Of a DNA stretch of 64,000 nt, positions 55,963 to 64,000 are shown in pieces. The notes beneath the pieces were generated by a model. It ran no database searches and was not told where the DNA came from. It saw only the letters and a list, made by a program, of their open reading frames with translations. Both the position numbers and the translations under genes were made by a program. The stretch's first letter is position 1. The number at the start of each line of letters is the position of its first letter. This DNA is from Globodera rostochiensis (taxonomy: Eukaryota > Nematoda > Chromadorea > Rhabditida > Heteroderidae): assembly GCA_018350325.1 (NCBI GenBank), contig JAEVLN010000004.1:3890784-3954783 (forward strand), read 5' to 3'.

Positions 55963-57838
55963 ATGCGTAGTCAGTTTCCGGTGCTTTTTGTGCTTTTGTC
56001 CCTGCCCGATTTGGTACTCAACCTTGGCCAGCTTTGTCATTCCTGTTTGGCCCATTGCAAAATTTTGCCAGACGGGCGCCCTGAGTTGGACACCTGCGAA
56101 TGCGGGAAAATTGCGGATTCTTGCGAGGGGCAGAAATGTTTCGCGAAGTTGGAGCTGTTCCCGGAAGAATCCGTCGCAGTTTTGCAGGCAAAGGACTAAC
56201 AAAACTTTGGATTTTCGTTTTTTTCAGAAGGGTTGCATTAACGGACTGCCGCCGGGCATCGACGGGTGTAACTTTTCGGGACAGACGGAGTCCGTTCACT
56301 GCTACTGTAGCGGCCAATTCTGCAACGACAGGAAAGAGGTCGGGAAAGACAATGGCACTCGAGACTTTCAGTACCCAAAAAATTTAATTAGCTGAATAAC
56401 TTTTCGCCCGCCCCGTTGCCCGTGTTGGAATGTTGCGAGTGCAGCCAACCCGGGGGCGACGATCAGTGCCCCATGGAGTCGTGTCTTCGCAGCTGTCGAG
56501 GCAATTATTGTCTGGTGAGAATGTCCACAACATAAGCTTTTATCGATAAGCATTAGACCAAAGGACATTTCATTTTAATAATGATGCCAATGTAATTGGA
56601 TTCCAGACATACGAACGAACCCTGACTTACTTATAATCTCATACCGGAAATTCATATTGAAATCAATCAACTCTTTCGATTCCAGGTGGACTTTGACGGC
56701 GTTGATCAGGTGATCAATCACCGAGGTCCATGGCTTATACAAAGGGAAATATGCAGTTCAAATTTTACATGCTAACTAACTGAAGGGATGTGGCCAAGGC
56801 ATGCCCCGGCTGCAGAATTTCTTGCGCATTCCCAACTACTTGAGCACCTTTCAAGGAGGCATCGCCTGCGCACATTACAAAGCATCGGACGAAACGGCGG
56901 TCAATGGTCAGTAATGACTTTGATGTTGGCTGTCTTGAATGGACTGAATTGTCTCGATCGAGAATGGCTTTCAACCAATCAATTAATCAATAATGCAGGT
57001 TGCGTGTGCACTGAACCCTCGGGGATGTGCAACCAGCGGAATCGGACAATTCACCGTCAGATGGAGAATGTGCTGACTCGACGTGCGGATGACCTCAACT
57101 ACTGCTACAGTCTGAGCGTTCGCACCGATCGAGGACCTTTCGACGCGGACATTTACAGAAGGTAGGGAGGGAGTAGAGGCCGGACCCGACAAATTCTCGG
57201 GTAATATCGGTCAGAATTTCATTTGCAAAAATAGGTCGACAACCTGCGAGGGGCATTACTGCTTCCTTAGCTTGTCCACCCGGGAGCTCGTCGTGGAGCC
57301 GGACTCCGAATCCATTGACGCGGAAGTGGTCAAATTTGTGGGGAAGTCAAAGCAGAAGTACGAACTGCTGGCCGGATGTCTGAAGGTCGATGATGACAAG
57401 GTCGGCAATTTCGGAGTTCTTTTTTATTGCAGATAATATTTTGAAATATCAAAATTCAGAAGGTTTCAATGGGCTGTACGGTGGAGTACTCGTTGAACTT
57501 GACGGAACCCCTTTCTGTTCATTGCATCTGCGACTCCCATTTATGCAACTATTTTGATCTGCTAGCCCGCGCAGCGAACGGCACATTGCCGCCGGAAGAG
57601 ACAACCCTGGCGACGACCAACGGACGGATGATCACACAGGTTAGCTCGATCATTATGAGACTTGGCATTATCGAGACTCTCGACCACTTTCAATATCCAT
57701 CCACCCCCCAATCATCAGGACGCATTGCAAGAGAATGGCTCAGTTGGACTGAGTTGGACGACAGCCGCGGGGAATTTTACGGCATTTTTCCTAATACTAA
57801 ACGCAATTATTTGGATTAAAATTGTCCATTTGGTGTGA
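55963..57838 (+). CDS. Three-module Ly6/uPAR-like secreted or GPI-anchored protein
   Basis: Signal peptide MRSQFPVLFVLLSLPDLVLN, then three cysteine-rich modules of the three-finger pattern. Module 1 runs from CHSCLAHC to HCYCSGQFCND, module 2 from CCECSQPGGDDQC to GCVCTEPSGMCNQ, and module 3 from LNYCYSLS to HCICDSHLCNYF. Each ends in the CxC...xxCN signature of Ly6 domains. The last exon (from about 57720) adds DALQENGSVGLSWTTAAGNF and the hydrophobic tail TAFFLILNAIIWIKIVHLV, which fits a GPI-attachment signal or a single membrane helix; stop TGA 57836-57838. Intron 1 (56188-56227) has a GC donor. About nine exons, with modules split across several of them. Ly6 proteins in animals often modulate nicotinic receptors; a receptor subunit gene is the next gene, though that may be chance. 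Confidence 0.78.
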
Positions 57839-58900
57839 TTTTTATTTTCATACTTTTAAAAAATGAATATAATATGACTAAATAAGATGATTTGTCCATA
57901 AACAGTGTTTTTTCTGTCCAAGAATTTTGGATTTGTTTGTTCTGACCTCTAAAACAGAACAAAACAGTGTAAATTGTGTTCAGCAAATGGAATTTTCCGG
58001 TAACGGTAACGGTAAAACCGGTAATTACCGTTACCGGTTTTTTTACCGTTTGTGCCGATAGGCTTTGTTAAGAAAAAGTGTCCAATTTCGATAAGTGAAA
58101 TGTTTAAAAAAGAAACTAATTCTTTATGTAAATGTTAGTATTTATTTTACATTTTACACTAAGAATCATTAGAAAAGTAAAAAAAAAAAGGGTTTTTACT
58201 CGAAAACTTTTTAATAGAACAACCGGCGGCACTCTCTCTATTCAGTCAACCAGCCTCTATTTTCTCGATTTTCCCGCTAGGCTTGGCTAATCAATCCGTC
58301 CATTTGTCTGAATCGCCCGCCTCCCTTCCTCCGTCCCCCAATTTGCTTCGTTTATGCGCGGGAGAATGGGCCAAAGCTGATTAAACAGATTAAACGAGGA
58401 CGGGGGGGGGGGGGGGGGGAGGAAATGAACAGAAGAGAAGAAGCATAATGAGAAGGAGGAGGAGGAAGAGGAGAAAAGAAAGAAGGGGGAAGGAAGAGAA
58501 GGGAAGAAGCATAATGAGAAGGAGGAGGAGGAAGAGGAGAAAAGAAAGAAGGGGGAAGGAAGAGAAGGGAAGAAGCATAATGAGAAGGAGGAGGAGGAAG
58601 AGGAGAAAAGAAAGAAGGGGGAAGGAAGAGAAGGGAAGAAGCATAATGAGAAGGAGGAGGAGGAGGGTGCCTCCCCGCCCACCCGATGGAATGGCGGCGG
58701 GGAAAGCGGCCGGCCATCCAACAACGCTTGTCTGTCCCCATTTTTACAATTTGTACCACCGCCCGCCTGCAACACTTTGCCAATTTTTTGTTCTGATCAA
58801 TCAGTCGAGTCGATTTCCGAAAGTTAGAAAAGGAGAAGCCGGCCGATCAATCATTATTAGCCCTTTGAATTGACTCTTTCCGGCCAAGATTAATGTAATA
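57839..58900. other. Intergenic with 66-bp satellite
   Basis: Contains ACCGGTAATTACCGTTACCGGT-like inverted sequence near 58010-58045 (ACCGT/ACGGT palindromes), then the 66-bp array. No gene recognised; the receptor promoter should lie in 58680-58900. Confidence 0.45.
58446..58665. repeat. 66-bp purine-rich tandem repeat, 3.3 units
   Basis: Units beginning ATAATGAGAAGGAGGAGGAG start near 58447, 58513, 58579 and 58645 with almost no differences. Because 66 is a multiple of three, all frames stay open and give false arginine/lysine or serine/leucine proteins. Confidence 0.95.
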
Positions 58901-61900
58901 ATGTTTTTGCGATTTCAATTGGTGTCTTTCCTCTTTCCCCTCTTCTTCCTCTTCTTTTTCCTTTTCTTTTTCTTCTTTCTCCGATCAACTTTTGCGTCGG
59001 ACGACGAATACCGACTTTTGCAGGCACTTTCCTTATTTAAGCAAAGAACAAAATGATATTTAGGATCTGAAGGACCGGTATGATCCAGGTCAGACAGCGG
59101 CCGTTATTGTGCCACAATAACTAACTAATGTGACCTTTCATATGACCGAAAATGATTAAAGCATCACTTAGTTTTTGCATAAATTCTTTCTGATCAGATC
59201 GATTAGTTTGATCAAAGGCAGAGGCTTAATGATTCAGACAATCATTTCTTGTCAGTTGAGCGCCCGGTACTCAACCACACGGACGCCGTCAAAGTCAGCT
59301 TCCGACTGTACCTTCAGCAAATTGTCGATGTGGTCAGTCAGTCGATGATTAATTAGCGAATAAAATCTAAAAATGTTTTTAGGACGAAAAGAATCAGGTG
59401 CTCACAATTGTGATTTGGGAGGAATTTGTAAGTGTATAATTAGAGAATGGTCAAACCAAAACATTCATTCAAATTTAATACCGATTTTGACCTTTTGGTT
59501 CTGAATTCTGGACCCAGAATTTCAAGGAGGACAGAATACGATACCCCGATTTGTTTGGCTCCCTCTGATCAGAGATGGTCCGATTACAAAATGGTGTGGG
59601 ACCCGAGGGAGTACGGTGGCATTGACCGTATCCGACTGCCCTCCAGCAATTTGTGGAAGCCTGACGTCATCTTGTTCAACAGGTCGACCACCCTTCGTTT
59701 ATTCTTTTTTTTGTTCATTCTTTCGGGTTTTCTGATCGACAAACTTTGAAAATAACCTCCGGCCAAAGGCAGGAATTTTTTGTTTTTGATTTCAGTGCCG
59801 ACGAAAACTTCGATGCCCGTTTTGCCGTCAACTTTGTGGTGGATCACGACGGCAGCATTCTCCAGACGCCTCCGGCCATCATCAAGTCGTCGTGCCGAAT
59901 CGACATCACATGGTATGGTGCCGTGGCCTATTCAAATGCATTTACAAGCCAATCGATTTTGGAAAAGCTGCATAAAGTGATTGGACATAAAATAGGGATC
60001 CGTCCGTATCGTTTAAACTTTAAAGTATATTATACAATAATGACAACTCATTCTTTGAAAAGGTTTCCCTTCGATGAACAAATGTGTCTGCTTAAGGTTC
60101 AAGCTTCAATTAATTGTTCAAATGCCTATTTTCGCGTGATTTGTGTAGTTTGGCTCGTGGACTCACACGCGAAATTCGTTGGATTTGTGTGTGAATGGCA
60201 CTTCGATGGACATGGTTAAGCACAGCATTGGTATGGAGGGCACAAATAACGGGAAAATGCACAAAAACTCAATTTTGGCATTAATTAGACCTTTACTATT
60301 ACGTGCCGAACGGAGAATGGGAACTGATCGGTAAATTGCGTAATTTTGATCACTTTATAAAACTAATTTTGAAGCAACTCCCGTCAGCAAAGTGCTTCTT
60401 CCATACGGCGATTCTAATGACTTTTTCGTCGAGTTGCATTTTGTGAGTGCCCTTGTCTGATCATTCCAGTGATTTTTTTGCTCGAAATTCCAGTCCATTA
60501 TCTCTTTAATAAAATAACCAAAAAATAATATAAAAAAGAATAATATTTTCACAGTTCATTCACATCCGTCGCAAAACAATTTACTACGGAATGAATTGGT
60601 TCGATGGCACAAAAATCGCTAATGATCAATGATCATTTCCCGAAGGATTGTGCCGTCGGTGCTGTTTCTGCTCAGCAACGTCCTCGGCTTCACAATGCCG
60701 GCCGAATGTGGGGAAAAGATCACTCTTCGTAAGCTGACCTTTTTAGTGTTGATCAAACTTTATTCGACTTGCAGAAACAACCAATTTGTTGTCAGTTACC
60801 GTATTTCTAGGCATGGTACGGTACTCCTTCAATGCGACAGTAATTTGAATATTTGCCCTCAGGTGGCGGACATCACTCCGCCCACCTCCACCTCTGTGCC
60901 AATAATTGCTGCTTTCTTCTCCATTTCCATGGTCATCCTCGGCTCCTCCATCATCTTCACGCTGCTGATTATCAATGTTCACTTCCGTTCTCCGCGCACC
61001 CACAAAATGACTCCCTGGGTATAATTACCTAATAAACTTTAAATTGTTGACTTTGTTCTATCCTAAAAATGCTTTTTTCCTTTCAATTATGTTAAATTGT
61101 TGACTTTGTTCTATCCTAAAAATGCTTTTTTCCTTTCAATTATGTCCAATTCCCGCGTAAATTCGCCAAGGTGCGTACCATCTTCCTTGAATGGCTTCCA
61201 TGGCTGCTGCTAATGAACCGTCCCGGCAAACAATTCAAAAAACCTAAGCGGAAGCGGCGTCGTGCACTTCCAGGGCGAGTTCTGCCGGCGGGCGCTCCCC
61301 TCCGGGGCACTCCGCCAACCCAACGCTATCAGCGCGTTTTCCCGGCCCAACTGCGCACCAGCGAGTCGACCACCAGCCGATCAACCGTGGTTGGGGCACG
61401 CTCTGTTTATGGAGGATGGCACGGCACGCGGCAGGTGTTCAGAAATGCTGTGACACTTAAATAAAAGTTTTTATTATTAAATACAAAGATTGCCGGCTAT
61501 GGGGACACGGCGGACAAGCAGTTGATGCTCCAAACGACGGAGACGGGCAGCGTCCTTAGACGCCTGGATGGTAGGGACCAGGGGATATAATCGGCCAAAT
61601 TTTAAATCCGATTACAATATCGAAAAAGGATATCGATAAAGAAATGCCATTAAACGATATCCGATAGGTCTAAAAATCCGATATTTTTCCTGCTGGTAGT
61701 GACCATGGTGTAGCCAGGCCCCAGCCTTTTAACAGACAAAGAATATTCGATTAGGCCTTTTAAGGGGGGGGGGGGGGGGGGGATAAAATTCTGAAAACAT
61801 TTAAAATTTAAATTTAAGAACATTTTGATTCATTTCTGGGCGATGTTGGTACTGTGGAATTGTTGCGGAGTACGCTAAGGCAATTCGAAGTTTCACTCAA

Positions 61901-63902
61901 AATTCGAATTTGAATTTATTAATTCAGAGAGCTCAGCGATTATTTGCTTTTGTCGCAACAGAAAATGGACGAGGAAGAGGAAGAGGAGGAGGCCAAAGCC
62001 GACTGGCGCTTTATGGCAATGTGAGCAAATTTTGAAGGAAAAAGTAAATCGGAATTTTGGTACTGCCACATCTATCGAAGGTGTTAGGTTGGCATAGGAG
62101 GGGGAACCGAGTATGGCATGCTTCAGGAGGAGGGGGGGGGGATGCTTATAGGAGGGGGACCCGAGTCGGGGGGGGGGGGGGGACCCGAGGGGGGGGGGGG
62201 GGAGAGAGGGACCCGAGAGGGGGGGGGGGAGAGAGGGACGAGTCGGGGGGGGGGGGAGGGACCCGAGTCGGGGGGGGGGGGGAGGGACCCGAGTCGGGGG
62301 GGGGGAGGGAGGGACCGAGAGGGGGGGGGAGAGAGGGACCCGAGAGGGGGGGGGGAGAGGGACCGAGGGGAGGGGGGCGGGGGGGAGAGAGGGACCGACG
62401 AGGGGGGGGGGGAGAGAGGGAACCCGAGGGGGGGGGGGGGGGGAGGGAGGGACCGAGTCGGGGGGGGGGAGGAGCGGACCCCGAGTCGGGGGGGGGGGGG
62501 AGGGAACCCGAGTCGGGGGGGGGGGGAGACCCGAGTCGGGGGGGGGGGGAGGGACCCGAGTCGGGGGGGGGGGGGGGGGAGGACCCGTGGGGGGGGGGGG
62601 GGAGGGACCCGAGTCGGGGGGGGGGGGACGAGGAGGGACCCGAGGGGGGGGGGGGGGGGGGGGACCCGAGGGGGGGGGGGGGGGAGGGACCCGAGTCGGG
62701 GGGGGGGAGAAGGACCCGAGTCGGGGGGGGGGGGGGAGGGGACCCGAGTGGGGGGGGGGGGGGGAGAGAAGGACCCGAGTCGGGGGGGGGGGGGAGGGAC
62801 CCGAGTCGGGGGGGGGGGAGGGACCCGAGTCGGGGGGGGGGGAGGGACCCGAGTCGGGGGGGGGGGGAGGGGACCCGTACGGGGGGGGGGGAGGGACCCG
62901 AGTTCGGGGCGGGGGGGGGGAGGGACCGAGTCGGGGGGGGGGAGGGACCCGCGTCGGGGGGGGGGGGGGGGTGGGGGGGGAGGGACCCGAGTGGGGGGGG
63001 GGGGAGGGACCCGAGTCGGGGGGTGGGGTGAGGGATACCCGAGTCGGGGGGGGGGGGGGGGGAGGGACCCGAGGAGGACCCGAGAGTCGGGGGGGGGGGG
63101 GGGAGGAGGGACCCGAGTCGGGGGGGGGGGAGGGGGGGGAGGAGGGAGCCGAGGGGGGGGGAGGAGGGACCCGAGTCGGGGGGGGGGGGCGAGAGGGTGC
63201 CGCAGTCGGTGGGGGGGGGGGGGGGAGAGGCTCATAGGGGGAGAAAAAGACGTCAAAAGGGCGGTACCCCGCAATTAGGCGCGCACGATTGGGCGCGGCA
63301 CGACTGGGCGCCGACAAGTTTTTCGTTAAAACTTTGTACAAAGTCAACCAAACCCAACATTCTTGGTATCATTCGAAAGCATGTAATAAGTAGAAGCTTA
63401 CAAAGGCAAAAGATAAGCGATTCGACTTAAACAAACAAAGTTATGACGTCACCACGACAAAAATGGCAATTTTGCACAGGTTTTAAACCTAAAACTTTTT
63501 CTTGAAAAGGCGAATCGGTTAGCTTTAGAATGATCAAAGGTTCAGCATACTGAGAGCTTTTGTATGATACCAATTTTGTTTGGTTTGCTTCGGGCGCCGA
63601 ATCGTGCCGGCACTGAACGTGCCGCGTTCCAATCGTGCCGCGCCCAATCGTGGTGCTCCGCAAAAGGGCAACCCCCAGTCAATCAACCCCTCTGGATAAT
63701 TTAGGTCCCTCGACAGAGCGTGCCTCTTCTTTTACGGTAATGTCCCCCTACCTTCTGTAATCGTGGTACGGTAACCAGCGTTTTGTCAGGCTTCATTTGC
63801 TGCGCGTTGCCATTGTGGATTTTCGCTGTAACACCCGCCTCTTCAAAGGTAACGGTGGAGGCGCTGGATAAAAGTGCCTTTTGCGATTTGCCCCCACTTT
63901 AA
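58901..63902 (+). CDS. Cys-loop ligand-gated channel subunit (nicotinic receptor type, non-alpha)
   Basis: Signal peptide [20 protein letters not shown] is almost pure Phe/Leu. The mature part starts [20 protein letters not shown]. Ligand-binding domain: [60 protein letters not shown]. The Cys-loop is [15 protein letters not shown] with the standard 13-residue gap. Loop C ([20 protein letters not shown]) lacks the YxCC pair, so it is a non-alpha subunit. M1 [20 protein letters not shown]2 after GEK ([17 protein letters not shown]), predicting cation selectivity; M3 [20 protein letters not shown]. The cytoplasmic loop ends [13 protein letters not shown] (exon end about 62021), then after a repeat-filled intron [11 protein letters not shown] joins [15 protein letters not shown] (M4). 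TAA at 63900-63902. The first intron (59024-59063) has a GC donor. Confidence 0.87.
62130..63240 (+). repeat. G-run minisatellite (GGGACCCGAGTC plus G run) inside receptor intron
   Basis: About 40 units of GGGACCCGAGTC followed by 8-20 G, with AGAGAGG variants in the left third. It fills most of the intron 62022-63704. The transcribed strand yields RNA with dozens of G runs. The 300-480-residue open frames across it on both strands are artefacts. Confidence 0.95.
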
Positions 63903-64000
63903 TTGATTTGATTGATTAATAATTACTCTTTTAAACAATGCCATTTTTGAAAAAGCCTTTTTTTGAATTACATTTATTGGTGTTTCACAATCCAAAACCC
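63903..64000. other. Downstream flank
   Basis: AT-rich 3' flank of the receptor gene, too short to judge. No AATAAA is evident. Confidence 0.3.

Noticed and set aside
58287..58873. Arg/Lys-rich and Ser/Leu/Pro-rich proteins on both strands
   Set aside because: The 66-bp repeat is a multiple of three, so all frames stay open; no splice or start evidence.
61893..63347. Open frames of 200-484 residues (Pro/Ser/Arg or Gly) on both strands
   Set aside because: They are produced by the G-run array, which has few stop codons in any frame; the array is intronic to the receptor gene.

Overview
This is a eukaryotic nuclear window that looks like a nematode genome, probably a tylenchid plant parasite of the cyst-nematode type. 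The genes are multi-exon with mostly 40-150 bp introns. Several start codons lie a few bases behind a bare 3' splice site, as expected for trans-splicing. Gene content (ncs-1, abcf-2, sgk, a nematode-style astacin, a nicotinic receptor subunit) is typical of nematodes. At least four introns need GC-AG boundaries. Introns and intergenic DNA carry many runs of 9-25 C or G. There are no bacterial genes, no rRNA and no CRISPR array. I assembled exons by eye, so exact boundaries are firm only where listed.

Layout, left half. Positions 1-7527 (-) hold most of a very large, helix-rich protein of uncertain family that runs off the left edge. Then come a small secreted glycine/cysteine-rich protein (8582-9574, +), a 29-bp tandem repeat, an E2F transcription factor (10328-12295, +), an SGK-type AGC kinase with a PX-like N-terminus (about 13058-15230, +), an unrecognised gene of about 310 aa (15827-17396, -), a broken retropepsin-like gene (about 18140-19127, -), an astacin metalloprotease (21054-22890, +), the ABCF2 ATPase (24049-26677, +) and an EDEM-type GH47 protein (26955-32719, possibly to 33846, +). 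A 2.35-kb EDEM intron contains a complete gene on the opposite strand for an endonuclease/exonuclease/phosphatase-family protein (29926-31594).

Layout, right half. ncs-1 (34419-37369, +) has a complete 191-aa model. Its 2-kb first intron contains a 1086-bp hAT-like non-autonomous transposon with perfect 11-bp inverted ends and an 8-bp target duplication. Next are an ABCC/MRP transporter (38381-44577, +), an MFSD8-like transporter (44721-46791, -), a long C-run array (47386-47945), a secreted serine-tract protein (48071-49493, +), a carboxylesterase-like protein without its catalytic serine (about 51460-54243, +), a three-module Ly6/uPAR-like protein with a hydrophobic C-terminal tail (55963-57838, +), and a Cys-loop receptor subunit (58901-63902, +) whose last large intron is more than 1 kb of G-run repeat.

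The genes do not form one pathway. Most are housekeeping or neuronal/secretory genes: ER quality control (EDEM), translation (ABCF2), lysosome (MFSD8), calcium sensing (NCS-1) and cholinergic signalling (receptor subunit, Ly6-like protein). Secreted lineage-specific proteins lie between them. The least ordinary observations are the transposon with its related unfilled sequence elsewhere in the window, the gene nested in EDEM, the cluster of GC-AG introns, the dead esterase, and the multi-module Ly6 and Gly/Cys-rich secreted proteins.
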